From Pandoraea oxalativorans (GTDB lineage Bacteria > Pseudomonadota > Gammaproteobacteria > Burkholderiales > Burkholderiaceae): a stretch of 34,979 nt of DNA. Location: the NCBI RefSeq assembly GCF_000972785.3, contig NZ_CP011521.2, positions 1 to 34,979 of the forward strand. Reading direction: 5' to 3'. Every line of letters starts with the position of its first letter. Within the stretch, counting starts at the first letter, position 1. The translations under genes were made by a program, and so were the position numbers. Of this stretch, positions 1-7,868 are shown in pieces. Below the pieces are notes generated by a model. It saw nothing but the letters and a program-made list of their open reading frames with translations. It did not search any database and was not told the DNA's origin.

Positions 1-31
1 TGATCGGTTTCCAAACCGCGGTAAATTTCAT
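1..31 (-). CDS. virB8: VirB8, first ten codons (continues at 34979)
   Basis: The ATG lies at 31-29 on the minus strand and reads MKFTAVWKPI before leaving the window at position 1. An AGGAGGG ribosome site sits 8 bases upstream (about 40-46). The ATG overlaps the TGA of the upstream lipoprotein gene (ATGA), implying translational coupling. The eleventh codon is split across the ends and restores a Thr codon when position 1 is joined to 34979. Confidence 0.9.
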   Translation of the reverse strand, partial: MKFTAVWKPI

Positions 32-219
32 CGTCCGGTCCCTCCTGTGTTTTTCCGCGTTGCCGAATCCGGTGTGACGCTGCCTTGCAACTCTTCGGGG
101 ATGGTCTTATTGGCCGGGACGAGATGGCTCATATCCGGCTCGGGCGGTCGCGTGAAGCCTGCACACCCGGCGAGTGAAATAAGCGCCAACAGGGCGATAG
201 CGATGCGACGAAGATTCAT
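28..219 (-). CDS. VirB7-like small lipoprotein
   Basis: This 63-aa protein begins MNLRRIAIALLALISLAGC, a lipoprotein signal peptide with an LAGC lipobox, so mature Cys19 would be lipidated in the outer membrane. The mature part is short and Pro/Thr rich. Its place between virB6 and virB8 is that of VirB7, the lipoprotein that stabilises VirB9 in the outer-membrane core complex. I call it VirB7-like from position, length and lipobox; VirB7 sequences are too short and variable to prove homology by eye. The start is set by a GGGAGGG ribosome site just upstream (near 226-231). The stop overlaps the virB8 start by four bases. The longer open frame upstream of Met is the antisense of the virB6 3' end and is not used. 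Confidence 0.75.
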   Translation of the reverse strand: MNLRRIAIALLALISLAGCAGFTRPPEPDMSHLVPANKTIPEELQGSVTPDSATRKNTGGTGR

Positions 220-250
220 GAAGCCCTCCCGGTAGTTTTCCCGGTAGTTG

Positions 251-1300
251 TTAGGGACGGCGCTGAGAGCCTTGGGAGCCTCGCGCGTAGCTGTATCCCC
301 CGCTGCCGCTGCCTGATTCACTGGAAGGGCTGCCGCTGGCGCCGCCGGAGCCCGAACCGGAACCGGAGCCACTACCCGCCCCCGGGCCACCGCTACCGCC
401 GCCGGGGGACGGCCGTGGGCCACCACCAGCACCGCCGGGGGACGGCCGTAGCATCTGATCGAGCTTCGTGCTTACGCCCCCCGTGAGGCGCGCAGCAACG
501 TCAGGCAGGGACTTGAGCATGACGACGGCCATGACCGTGATGATTCCGGCCGTGAGAATGGCCGAGAGGACGCCGGCGTCGGGATTGGCGACCGCCGCAG
601 CCGAAATGGCATGGTCGTAGAACGTCATGAACATCGTGAAGCTCATGGCCGTCATGGCTATCAGCAATACATAGTTGAAAACCGCCCCGAGCCAATTCCC
701 AAAAAAGCCGGCGAGCGGACGCGCGATGAGCATGAGAATGAAGATGGGGCCGAAAACGAGAATGACGGCGAGGAAAAATTTGGCAACCAAGATTGAAATC
801 GCGCCGATGCCGCAGATAAGAACCGTGGCTGCGATCACGACGCCACCGAGCACAAGGGCGACCAACCCTTGTTCGGAAAGGATGCTTGCCTGCCCGAACA
901 GCGTTCGCATGACCGTCAACGAGTGGTCGATCGCGGTGTCGATCATCGCGGCTATGGCGTTGGTGCTGGCGGCACCGCTCGAGCCGTTAAGCAACAGGGC
1001 GGAGCCGAGACTATCGGGCAACGACATGGCCCACGATGCGATCGTTGATGCGTAAATGCCGCCGGCTCCAGCGATGGCTACGATGGCGTAATACTGCATA
1101 AACTTCTTGATCAGGTTGGACAGAGGCTCGCCACTAGGCATCAGCATCGTGGCAACGCCGTCGATCATTAATTGAATGGTGAGGCCAGCCGCCGCGATCG
1201 GGGTTGCCCAGCTGATGACACGACTCATGTTCGCGGCGACGATTTGCGTCGTCACCGAGTCCATGTACGTGAAGATCTGTGTTACGCCGCTGTAGGCCAT
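251..1300 (-). CDS. virB6: VirB6/TrbL-family polytopic inner-membrane T4SS protein
   Basis: This 349-residue protein has several hydrophobic segments (about residues 30-55, 70-95, 145-170, 170-200, 205-230 and 240-265), as expected for VirB6, the inner-membrane channel component that contacts VirB8, VirB9 and the DNA substrate. The N-terminal VTQIFTYMDSVT stretch and the central VLVFGPIFILMLI stretch resemble the VirB6/TrbL family. The last 70 or so residues are an unusual Gly/Ser/Pro-rich tail (repeated SGSG) ending in QRRP, probably cytoplasmic and disordered. The gene follows eexN with a 10-base gap; GGGAACGG upstream of the ATG is a moderate ribosome site. Length and order fit virB6 of VirB/D4 plasmids. 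Confidence 0.9.
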   Translation of the reverse strand: MAYSGVTQIFTYMDSVTTQIVAANMSRVISWATPIAAAGLTIQLMIDGVATMLMPSGEPLSNLIKKFMQYYAIVAIAGAGGIYASTIASWAMSLPDSLGSALLLNGSSGAASTNAIAAMIDTAIDHSLTVMRTLFGQASILSEQGLVALVLGGVVIAATVLICGIGAISILVAKFFLAVILVFGPIFILMLIARPLAGFFGNWLGAVFNYVLLIAMTAMSFTMFMTFYDHAISAAAVANPDAGVLSAILTAGIITVMAVVMLKSLPDVAARLTGGVSTKLDQMLRPSPGGAGGGPRPSPGGGSGGPGAGSGSGSGSGSGGASGSPSSESGSGSGGYSYARGSQGSQRRP

Positions 1301-1310
1301 CGCCGTTCCC

Positions 1311-1577
1311 TCACTTGGTCAGGTTGGGCGCGTTGTTCGCATCATTGTCCCCGCCCTTCCTGTAATAGTTCTTGCCGTTGATAAAGATGTCGGATGCGGC
1401 GTTGGTCGCGTTCACGCACTCGGGCGTGACCGCTTTCGCGGCATCGTCCTTGCATTGCGCGACCATCGCTTCCCGCTCGGCGTCGTGCTCGCGATACCAG
1501 CTCCGCGTGTAGGTACTTTCCGTCTTGCTGCATGCGGCGAGAATCAGAACCGCCAGAACGAGCAAAGTCTTTTTCAT
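1311..1577 (-). CDS. eexN: EexN-type entry-exclusion lipoprotein
   Basis: This 88-aa lipoprotein begins MKKTLLVLAVLILAACSK, giving a signal peptide and an LAAC lipobox. The following WYREHDAEREAMVAQC, DDAAK, and PECVNA stretches match the EexN pattern (Trp-Tyr, His, acidic run, two conserved Cys, NA). In related plasmids such lipoproteins stop a cell that already carries the plasmid from receiving it again. Its place between virB5 and virB6 is the usual one for eex genes. Its last residues (ANNAPNLTK) closely resemble the C-terminus of the upstream VirB5 (ANTTPNLTGQ), which is noted separately. Exclusion activity is inferred from the family, not shown. Confidence 0.82.
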   Translation of the reverse strand: MKKTLLVLAVLILAACSKTESTYTRSWYREHDAEREAMVAQCKDDAAKAVTPECVNATNAASDIFINGKNYYRKGGDNDANNAPNLTK

Positions 1578-1589
1578 GTCGCCATCTCC

Positions 1590-2297
1590 TTACTGACCGG
1601 TGAGGTTCGGGGTCGTGTTCGCTTCATCGTCGTCGCCTATCAGATAGCGCTTTTGCGCGACGGCCTGCTGCTGACGAAGCAATTGCTCTTGGTTCTGCTG
1701 GCCCATCGCCATCAGCGCGAGCTTGGCCTGTTCACCATGGATTGCGCCCTGAGCAGTTTGGATACGAGCCTGAAGGTCAAGAATCTGCTTTTCGCTGGTC
1801 GCAGACCCAATTTGCTGCGTGAGGGTCTGCATATCGTTCAGCTCTTGCATCTGGTTGTCGTAAGCCTGCTGCGTCATCACGCGGTCGTAGGCCCCTTTGG
1901 AGTGGAGCTGCTGGTCGATGAACTTCAACGCGTCGCCCCGACCCATGCCCCGAATCTGGCTGTCGAATTGCGACAGCAAGGACGAGGCCGAACCCGATAT
2001 GCTCGAGTTGCTGTTTATCGCGTCGGAATACACCTGAGTCCAGTTCTGCGGCAGGTTATTGCGCAGCGAAGCGAGGCTCGCGGGCAGCAAGTTTTGATAG
2101 GTGCCGATGTTGCCGGTGATGGCCTTGTACTGGCTCTCCGCCTGTTGGAGCTGCGCCTTCATCTGCTCGATTTCTTTCAGGAAATTGGCGGCGGTCTGTT
2201 TCAGCGAGTCCGGATTGGTCACGACGATTTGTGCCTGTGCACCCGCACAAACGACGGCGAGCGAGCAAACAATTGCGGTTCTTCTCAGGATCTTCAC
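1590..2297 (-). CDS. virB5: VirB5, minor pilin / pilus-tip adhesin
   Basis: VirB5 is a periplasmic, largely helical minor pilin thought to sit at the pilus tip. I choose the GTG at 2297 because an AGGAG site lies seven bases upstream and because it places a signal peptide (KILRRTAIVCSLAVVCAGAQA, cleaved before QIVVTN) at the N-terminus. This gives 235 residues. After the signal come long Gln-rich helices (EIEQMKAQLQQAESQYKAITG) and a C-terminal coiled-coil-like run rich in Gln, typical of the family. A longer frame to 2366 exists but overlaps virB4 and lacks a ribosome site. The final residues resemble those of the EexN protein encoded directly downstream. Confidence 0.9.
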   Translation of the reverse strand: MKILRRTAIVCSLAVVCAGAQAQIVVTNPDSLKQTAANFLKEIEQMKAQLQQAESQYKAITGNIGTYQNLLPASLASLRNNLPQNWTQVYSDAINSNSSISGSASSLLSQFDSQIRGMGRGDALKFIDQQLHSKGAYDRVMTQQAYDNQMQELNDMQTLTQQIGSATSEKQILDLQARIQTAQGAIHGEQAKLALMAMGQQNQEQLLRQQQAVAQKRYLIGDDDEANTTPNLTGQ

Positions 2298-2314
2298 GGC
2301 GTTTCTCCTAGGAA

Positions 2315-4993
2315 TTAACGGCCCTTCTTTTTCCCGACGACGGCGGCGTAATACTTCGGTAGCCACACTTCGGGGTCGTCGGTGTCAAGCTCGCAAATCA
2401 GCTTTTCGAGCCGATCGGCGTTGTCTGGCGTGCCGGACAAGATGCTCAGTTCCTCCTCCATGCCGTCGAGCCGCATGACAGCAAGGCCGGAATTGCCGGC
2501 CTGTCGGATCAGGAATTGGCGGCTGTTCTCGGGAATGGACATGACCGCATCGATGTCGGCCGGGACGCACTTCAACCCGTGATCGCCGTAGTCCTCTCGA
2601 TCGGCGTCGCGGTTTTCGAGCAATAGCTGTGTGACCATCTGCTGGATGATGGTCTTGCCGATCACGCTCGAGATAGCGTCGTTCGGCTCCTGCGTCGAGA
2701 ACACATACAGGCAGTCTTTCTTACGGTCGTTTTTGATGCCTCGCTTGATCTCCTTGACCATGATCGTGTCGTCAAGGTACTGAGCGAATTCGTCGAAGAC
2801 CTGGATGAATCGACGCTTGCCATCGATGGTCTCGCGCACCCGGAAATTCAGGTACATCAGCATCGGCGTGCGCGTGACGGGCGCAATCTCGTCCTTGCCG
2901 ACAAGAAACTCGGTCAGGTCGAACGCGTTAATGTCATTCTTGCGGAAGTCCAGCGTGTCGGCGTCGTTATCGAACAGCCAGCCGTAGTCACCATTGCGCG
3001 TCCATGGCGCCAACATGGCCGCGAGCGTCAACCGTTGGCTGGATGAGCGGTACGGGTTCTCGCAGTGCTCAGCGACGGCAAGGATGGACCGGTCGGCCAT
3101 CGGGATATGCGACTTCAGTTCTTCCAGCTCGTCGGCGCTCAGACCGGCGTCGATCGGCGGCCCCATGACGGCATCGATCGCCTTCGAAAGCGCGTCTACC
3201 TCCGGCTGCTCGAGCGGTGCCCCATTGAGCGTAATTTCGCAAAGCAGTCGTAACAGGCGCTTGACGAACGCGATGCGAACGCGCGTCGGCTCCAGCTGTA
3301 GCGGTTGCCACCCCGTCTCAATCCCTTCACGCAGCACCGTGTAATGCCCGCCGAGTGCCATCACAAGCGGATACATGCCGCGATCGCGATCGTAGATCGC
3401 CATGCGCGGATCGATGGAAACCTCGGTCGCAAGCGTCAACAACGCGTTCAATAGCGTCGTCTTGCCAGAACCGATACGACCGAAAATGCCGGTGATGCCG
3501 GGCGGTCGCTTGCCGAACGACCGTTCGTTCTTGGGCGTGGAGTGGAAGTTGAAGAAAATGGGCGAGCCGACGACGCTGCGAAACAGCGCGATGGCTCGGC
3601 CCCACGGGTTGTCCGTGGCCTTACCGGAAATGAAGTTGTGAAACGACGAGAAGCAAAACAGGTTCCAGCTATTGAGCGGCATCGGGCGTGGCACCCACGC
3701 GGTATTGCCGGGCAAGCGCGTATAAAACGCCCCCTCGGACGCCATGCCTACCGGGCTCGCGGTAACGGCGCACAAATTGAGCATGACCTTCGCTTGTCGG
3801 GCGAGCTGCTGTGCCCCTTCTGAGGTCGGCGCGGCCACGTGCACGACCGTATAGTGGAAACCCATGACGAACCGGCCGCCAGCGAGGTCGTCTCGCGCAT
3901 TGCTCAGCGCGTTGGTTTGCGACACGCTCGGGTCGTTCGTCTCCTGCATGGAAAGCTGCTGGTTACGCAGGAAAATCCGACCGGCCGCTCTCGACATGCA
4001 GGAAAACACCTGCGTCATCACAAACTCGAAGGGCGCTTCCATCAAGAGATTGAGCTGTCCGGGTTCCGTCTCCTCTTCAAAGTCCCGAATCTCGATGCCA
4101 GACATAAACACGTTGCGATCCGTCATGCGGAACTGGATCACGTCGCCAAACAGCGAACTGACGGGACGATTGCTCATCAAGTAATCGCAGATGCGTCCTC
4201 GACAGACCGGCACCGGCGACCACTCACCGTTCGCAAGAAAGCCGAACCACTCGAGCGCTCGGGAGAAAACATGCTTCTGTGCCGGCGGAACGGGAACAGG
4301 TTTCGTCAGCTCGTCGGCTTCGCCCGCTGGCAACTCGGACAACAGATCGCCCTCTGGGTCTTCGTCCCGTTCCTCTTCCTGCTCCTCCTCGGACGGATCC
4401 TCGTCCTCGATAATATTTCCGCTTTTGTCGCGGTAATAAAGCCCCAAGGGCTCGATGCCGTAGGCGCGAAGCGCCCCCATCAGCTGTGTCGAAATGTCCT
4501 CAAGCGCCTCGATGGCCTGTTCCTGTCGCTCCTTAAGCCGCGCTTTGGTCGGTCGATCGAATCGCGCCAGGAATTTCTGCGCAATGTCGCCGATGGGGTT
4601 GTACACGACGGTTAGGTAATGGTCGTTGACCATCAACGGCGTCTTGTCGAACATCGCGGCGTACTTCGCAGCGAAGTCACGCGCAAACTTCGTTTTGAAG
4701 GTGCCGGACGGGAAATTCGCAACCTCGTGATGATGCAGATGGATCCAGAACTTGACGTGTTCGTTACCGATCTGCTTCGCCAGGTGGTTAAGGTCAACGA
4801 CCCAATTGAACAGGCCATCATCCGTCGCGCTCTGATGCGTGCGGCCTTGCAGACGGAAAGCGATGACATACTCGCCCCCGATCGTGCTGACAATGTAGTC
4901 CGTCAGATGCTGCGAATAAGGCACAAACTGAGCGAACGACGGCTCTTTGACGAACTCTTTGTTCTTGCGGATGTTTCGGATAGCAACGGCCAT
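2315..4993 (-). CDS. virB4: VirB4 T4SS ATPase
   Basis: VirB4 is the largest and most conserved T4SS ATPase; it powers pilus biogenesis and substrate transfer at the inner membrane. The 892-residue product has a Walker A site GRIGSGKTT at about residue 505, a Walker B stretch RFIQVFDEFAQYLDD at about 730, and the downstream STQEPNDA and QFLIRQ motifs of the family. A strongly acidic insertion (DEDPSEEEQEEERDEDPEGD) lies at about residues 190-215 and is not a normal VirB4 feature. The ATG at 4993 is preferred over the longer frame to 5113 because it follows the virB3 stop by one base and starts MAVAIRNIRKNKE, as in related proteins. Confidence 0.95.
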   Translation of the reverse strand: MAVAIRNIRKNKEFVKEPSFAQFVPYSQHLTDYIVSTIGGEYVIAFRLQGRTHQSATDDGLFNWVVDLNHLAKQIGNEHVKFWIHLHHHEVANFPSGTFKTKFARDFAAKYAAMFDKTPLMVNDHYLTVVYNPIGDIAQKFLARFDRPTKARLKERQEQAIEALEDISTQLMGALRAYGIEPLGLYYRDKSGNIIEDEDPSEEEQEEERDEDPEGDLLSELPAGEADELTKPVPVPPAQKHVFSRALEWFGFLANGEWSPVPVCRGRICDYLMSNRPVSSLFGDVIQFRMTDRNVFMSGIEIRDFEEETEPGQLNLLMEAPFEFVMTQVFSCMSRAAGRIFLRNQQLSMQETNDPSVSQTNALSNARDDLAGGRFVMGFHYTVVHVAAPTSEGAQQLARQAKVMLNLCAVTASPVGMASEGAFYTRLPGNTAWVPRPMPLNSWNLFCFSSFHNFISGKATDNPWGRAIALFRSVVGSPIFFNFHSTPKNERSFGKRPPGITGIFGRIGSGKTTLLNALLTLATEVSIDPRMAIYDRDRGMYPLVMALGGHYTVLREGIETGWQPLQLEPTRVRIAFVKRLLRLLCEITLNGAPLEQPEVDALSKAIDAVMGPPIDAGLSADELEELKSHIPMADRSILAVAEHCENPYRSSSQRLTLAAMLAPWTRNGDYGWLFDNDADTLDFRKNDINAFDLTEFLVGKDEIAPVTRTPMLMYLNFRVRETIDGKRRFIQVFDEFAQYLDDTIMVKEIKRGIKNDRKKDCLYVFSTQEPNDAISSVIGKTIIQQMVTQLLLENRDADREDYGDHGLKCVPADIDAVMSIPENSRQFLIRQAGNSGLAVMRLDGMEEELSILSGTPDNADRLEKLICELDTDDPEVWLPKYYAAVVGKKKGR

Positions 4994-4994
4994 G

Positions 4995-5327
4995 CTATAC
5001 CTCGTCTCGTTCCGCCTTGGCCACCGGATCGGTATAACTGACCGGTGAATAGCTGGACCCTCCCCAAAGCCCGGTGAAGCGCGAATCGAAGCGGTTACGC
5101 ACCTTGGTAACAATCCATATCCAAATGATGCGAAACGCCCTGTCGTCGTGCTTCGTAATGCCCCATTCGATCAGCCACAAGAGCGCGAAAACAGCAAACG
5201 CGTAAAAGTGGATGAGCATGAACAAGGCCCCCGAAAACATGAAGGTCAGGATGAAGACATTGCGGGGAACGAAGGCCCAACAAGGCACCCGTGTCGCCCC
5301 CTTGAACAATGGAAATTTCTTAGCCAT
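4995..5327 (-). CDS. virB3: VirB3, inner-membrane T4SS protein
   Basis: This 110-residue protein carries the VirB3 pattern: a short N-terminal stretch (PLFKGATRVPCWAFVPRN), a hydrophobic hairpin at about residues 22-52 (FILTFMFSGALF, then FAVFALLWLIEW) and a basic segment ending in a family-like HDDRAFRIIW region. VirB3 works with VirB4 in pilus assembly. The ATG at 5327 shares its A with the virB2 stop (TGATG), so translation is probably coupled. The longer frame to 5489 overlaps virB2 and is rejected. Confidence 0.9.
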   Translation of the reverse strand: MAKKFPLFKGATRVPCWAFVPRNVFILTFMFSGALFMLIHFYAFAVFALLWLIEWGITKHDDRAFRIIWIWIVTKVRNRFDSRFTGLWGGSSYSPVSYTDPVAKAERDEV

Positions 5328-5602
5328 CAGGTCACGAAATATCCAACGAGCGTAGAAGCCGAACCGATCACAATCAGGCCAAGCGTGGGATAGACGAGCT
5401 GGTGCAGCTTGACCATGTGGGCCATCAAGCCAACGCCGAGCGCGATGATGATCAGCGCGCACCCGATCGGGATCCAGACCATCAGCCACGTCTGTACGGA
5501 GTTCAGGCCGGACGACGAGGTATCGATAGCAAACGCCTGCGTTGCGACGAGTGCCATTGAAATGGCTACGGCGAGCTGAACTTGTTTACTTGACGTCTTC
5601 AT
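5327..5602 (-). CDS. virB2: VirB2 major pilin precursor
   Basis: This 91-residue product has a long signal peptide ending in TQAFA before IDTSSSG, followed by two hydrophobic helices (about 38-60 and 68-90) separated by a short basic loop (AHMVKLHQL). This is the architecture of VirB2 prepilins, which are cleaved and assembled into the conjugative pilus. The ATG at 5602 follows a GGAG site inside the end of the upstream gene. The longer frame to 5764 runs antisense-free but has no ribosome site and would hide the signal peptide. It lies between the 101-codon gene and virB3. Confidence 0.9.
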   Translation of the reverse strand: MKTSSKQVQLAVAISMALVATQAFAIDTSSSGLNSVQTWLMVWIPIGCALIIIALGVGLMAHMVKLHQLVYPTLGLIVIGSASTLVGYFVT

Positions 5603-5610
5603 TCTCAGGT

Positions 5611-5916
5611 TCACTCCACGGTTAAGTTCTCCGATTCCCACTTGAAATCCGACAGGGACAGCGAACACTCTTTGACGCCGACCTTGACGTCGATCCAATC
5701 GACCAACGCGCGCAAGTCGGACCACGTTCTCGGCTCGAAGCCCTTCTTGACGCGGATCGAACACGTATAGGCGGCTTGGCTAACCTCATTCCGTATGTCG
5801 ATGAACGGAATCCACTCGCGCGCCGCGATACGGTGAATCACGACGCGCTCGATCTTCCATTCGCGCAAGATGCTTTCGAGCTGGCTTTGCATTGCCAGAT
5901 AAACGACCTTTTTCAT
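5611..5916 (-). CDS. Unrecognised 101-aa protein inside the virB operon
   Basis: I do not recognise the family. The product is soluble-looking, has no signal peptide or membrane segment, and holds a Trp-rich centre (EWKIERVVIHRIAAREW) and several charged residues. Its start overlaps the virB1 stop (ATGA), and its stop is 8 bases before the virB2 start, so it is cotranscribed with and probably translated from the pilus genes. The tight overlaps and a complete frame make it a real gene. Its location between virB1 and virB2 suggests a regulatory or accessory pilus role; that is inference only. Confidence 0.7.
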   Translation of the reverse strand: MKKVVYLAMQSQLESILREWKIERVVIHRIAAREWIPFIDIRNEVSQAAYTCSIRVKKGFEPRTWSDLRALVDWIDVKVGVKECSLSLSDFKWESENLTVE

Positions 5917-6698
5917 TGGCCTCCTTTTGCGGATGCTCGGCGCATGTACGCGCCGATTTCTGGGTGAGCGAACGCTCCCGCCTCAATCTCTGCCGTCACG
6001 CCCGGTTCGCCTTCCTGCGCAAACTGGGTGCTGGCGCCCCCGGCTTGCTTCTGCGTGATTGGTGCGGGGCTGGCGGGCGCGAGGCCAGCGGCCGAGTGTG
6101 AGGCGGTCGCGCTCGAGTTAGAGCCGGTGGCGTTGGGGTCGATAGGGCCGTCGAGCAAGGCCGGAACCTTGAGCCTCACCTGGGCAACGACGTGCTTGAC
6201 GTAGCCGTTTGCAAAGCCCTTGGTCTGTGAATTTGTGTTGTAGCAAGACAGGGCGCGCTGCAAAGCCCCCTGCCCTTCCCCTACCGCTAGCACGGCGCGC
6301 GAGTAGCAATCACCAAGGATCTGCGCGGACGCGCGCAGGTTCGTGCACGGGTCGAGTAGTTGCGCACCTGTGAGCCCAAGGCTGCGAAAATTGGCGGAAT
6401 TGATCTGCGCGTAGCCGACGTCATAATTCCAACCACGCCGATTCAACCAGTCGATTGCCGCGCGTGCGTCGCGCTCGTTCGTCGGCGGTCGTGGCAGGCT
6501 ATGGCCGCCATTCACGTTGATGGCGTAGGGGTTGTTGTGCGACTCGGCACTGACGAGATACGCGACGGTCAGCGGATGCACGTCCGGCGCGCATGTCCGG
6601 GCCAACTTGACTATCTGAGGTGACAGGGTAGGCTGCGCTTGGCCCGCGAGGGGAAGCGTCAGGAACGGCGCGAGAGCGAATGCGGTGATTTTATTCAC
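5913..6698 (-). CDS. virB1: VirB1 lytic transglycosylase
   Basis: VirB1 locally cuts peptidoglycan to let the secretion channel cross the wall. I place the start at the GTG at 6698, with an AGAGGA site upstream; the TTG further up is unlikely. The product is 261 residues with a signal peptide (NKITAFALAPFLTLPLAGQA), then an SLT-like domain with the catalytic Glu in the VSAESHNNPYAINVNGG stretch, GYAQINSANF, and the ALSCYNTNSQTKGFANGYV motif. The last 90 or so residues are Ala/Ser/Pro rich and resemble the processed VirB1* tail. It is the first gene of the long minus-strand T4SS operon. Confidence 0.93.
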   Translation of the reverse strand: MNKITAFALAPFLTLPLAGQAQPTLSPQIVKLARTCAPDVHPLTVAYLVSAESHNNPYAINVNGGHSLPRPPTNERDARAAIDWLNRRGWNYDVGYAQINSANFRSLGLTGAQLLDPCTNLRASAQILGDCYSRAVLAVGEGQGALQRALSCYNTNSQTKGFANGYVKHVVAQVRLKVPALLDGPIDPNATGSNSSATASHSAAGLAPASPAPITQKQAGGASTQFAQEGEPGVTAEIEAGAFAHPEIGAYMRRASAKGGQ

Positions 6699-6733
6699 AC
6701 ATCCTCTTACGTGCAAAACGGATAGAGTATATT
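6699..6733. promoter_or_regulatory. Short divergent intergenic region between virB1 and the H-NS-like gene
   Basis: Only 35 bases separate the virB1 start from the H-NS-like gene start. Promoters for both must overlap here or lie inside the opposing coding sequences. A TATACT hexamer on the minus strand (6731-6726) could be a -10 for virB1, but I find no convincing -35 at the right distance. On the plus strand TATATT directly abuts the ATG, so the H-NS-like transcript would start elsewhere or be leaderless. Confidence 0.4.
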
Positions 6734-7132
6734 ATGGGTTCGTTATCAGTGACAGGCAAGGACAAAAATGCAAATCGGCGTCTTGTCAACCGGCAAGATG
6801 GAACCGTGATCGAGTTTGTACCGTTCCCGTCGAAGACCGCACCAAGCGGTGAAGCGCGTTATCGTGACCCAGCGAATCCGCTCAACACATGGTCCGGTTG
6901 GGGACAACGGCCGGCGTGGTTGGTCACGTATCTCGACGAGGGCCGGCAGCTCGAAGAGTTCCGCATACCGGATGCAACACCCATCACGCGACCGAGCTAC
7001 TGCGATCCCGAAAACCAGAGCAATATTTGGTCAGGCTTTGGACGGCGGCCAGGCTGGTTAACGGCGTATTTGAAGGCAGGTCGAACGCTTGACGAGTTCG
7101 AAATACGAAGCGAGGATGAAAAGGGAGGCTGA
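6734..7132 (+). CDS. H-NS-like protein with two tandem DNA-binding domains
   Basis: H-NS proteins bind AT-rich DNA and silence it. Burkholderia-type H-NS proteins end in a module of the form YRDP...TWSGRGxxPxWL...LDEFxI. This 132-aa protein contains that module twice: ARYRDPANPLNTWSGWGQRP, then AWLVTYL and LEEFRI (about residues 40-78), and again SYCDPENQSNIWSGFGRRP, GWLTAYL and LDEFEI (about 88-125). The N-terminal coiled-coil oligomerisation domain of true H-NS is absent; only about 35 residues precede the first module. The minor-groove-binding Arg is kept in both (GQR, GRR). It may be a plasmid regulator or an H-NS modulator. It heads a three-gene plus-strand run divergent from virB1. The ribosome site is weak (GGATAGAG). 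Confidence 0.8.
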   Translation: MGSLSVTGKDKNANRRLVNRQDGTVIEFVPFPSKTAPSGEARYRDPANPLNTWSGWGQRPAWLVTYLDEGRQLEEFRIPDATPITRPSYCDPENQSNIWSGFGRRPGWLTAYLKAGRTLDEFEIRSEDEKGG

Positions 7133-7135
7133 GAC

Positions 7136-7510
7136 ATGGGACAGGTCATTCCAATCGAAACGGGTAAGCGTGTACACCATGATCGTCGCTTGCGACGGAT
7201 GGCAAAGATACTCGCGCGCGTCTCGCCGATGTGCGTCGGCACGGCTCGTCTAATTGGTCGCCTATTGCGTGATACCGCGTGGGTGCTTGTGGCGTGCTCT
7301 ATGTCTGTTTTTGGCCGCTACATCAGGATCGCTTTGACCCTGACTGTTCTCGTTGCAGTTGTCATGCTCGGTGTCGAATACGCGCATCACTGGCTGCACC
7401 CTCGGAATGCGATCGTCGCGGCCGTGGTGGCGATCGTGGCGCTGTGCATGCGTGAAGCGGTGTATCGAATCGAACGCCGAGCGCGAGACTATCGCCCTCG
7501 GTGGAGATAA
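7136..7510 (+). CDS. Small membrane protein, unrecognised
   Basis: This 124-aa protein has a basic N-terminus, a hydrophobic segment at about residues 46-55, and two clear membrane helices at about 63-82 (IRIALTLTVLVAVVMLGVEY) and 89-106 (AIVAAVVAIVALCM), ending in a basic tail. It starts three bases after the upstream stop, with a GGGAGG site in front, and ends four bases before the TrbM-like gene, so it is part of one operon. No family is recognised. Position next to a T4SS and TrbM suggests a mating-pair accessory role, but nothing in the sequence proves it. Confidence 0.65.
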   Translation: MGQVIPIETGKRVHHDRRLRRMAKILARVSPMCVGTARLIGRLLRDTAWVLVACSMSVFGRYIRIALTLTVLVAVVMLGVEYAHHWLHPRNAIVAAVVAIVALCMREAVYRIERRARDYRPRWR

Positions 7511-7514
7511 CACC

Positions 7515-7832
7515 ATGAAAGAGAAAGCTCTCTCATCTATTCTCGCGCTGGTGCTTGGTGCGCTTGGGGTCTCACTCCCGGCTGCTGCATTCGCCGCGCC
7601 GTGCGACACCTTGGTGTGCATGGCCGGCAAAGCGGCGGGCCAGTCGGGCGGTAACAACTGCGATCAACCGATCAAGGATTTCTTTGCCATCCAGCGCCAT
7701 CACCACGGGCACCTTGATCTAGGACCCACGAGCGATGCGCGCCGACAATACCTCAACCAGTGCCCGGACAAGCAGCAAGCCAATGCGGCGAACATTGATC
7801 AAATTATTGAACGATTTGGGACGGTTGAATAA
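7515..7832 (+). CDS. TrbM/KikA/MpfK-family conjugal transfer protein
   Basis: This 105-aa protein has a signal peptide (KALSSILALVLGALGVSLPAAAFA) followed by APCDTLVCMAGKAAGQSGG, NNCDQPIKDFFAIQ and a later NQCPD. The spaced cysteines, the CMAG motif and DFFAI are the signature of TrbM/KikA proteins, small periplasmic Cys-rich proteins encoded with conjugation systems such as pKM101 (KikA). The four cysteines probably form disulfides. The ATG at 7515 is chosen because it gives the signal peptide; the longer frame from 7353 overlaps the upstream gene. The role in mating is known only from relatives. Confidence 0.85.
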   Translation: MKEKALSSILALVLGALGVSLPAAAFAAPCDTLVCMAGKAAGQSGGNNCDQPIKDFFAIQRHHHGHLDLGPTSDARRQYLNQCPDKQQANAANIDQIIERFGTVE

Positions 7833-7868
7833 ATCATTTCTTGTTAGGGCCACGCGGGAACACGCAAA

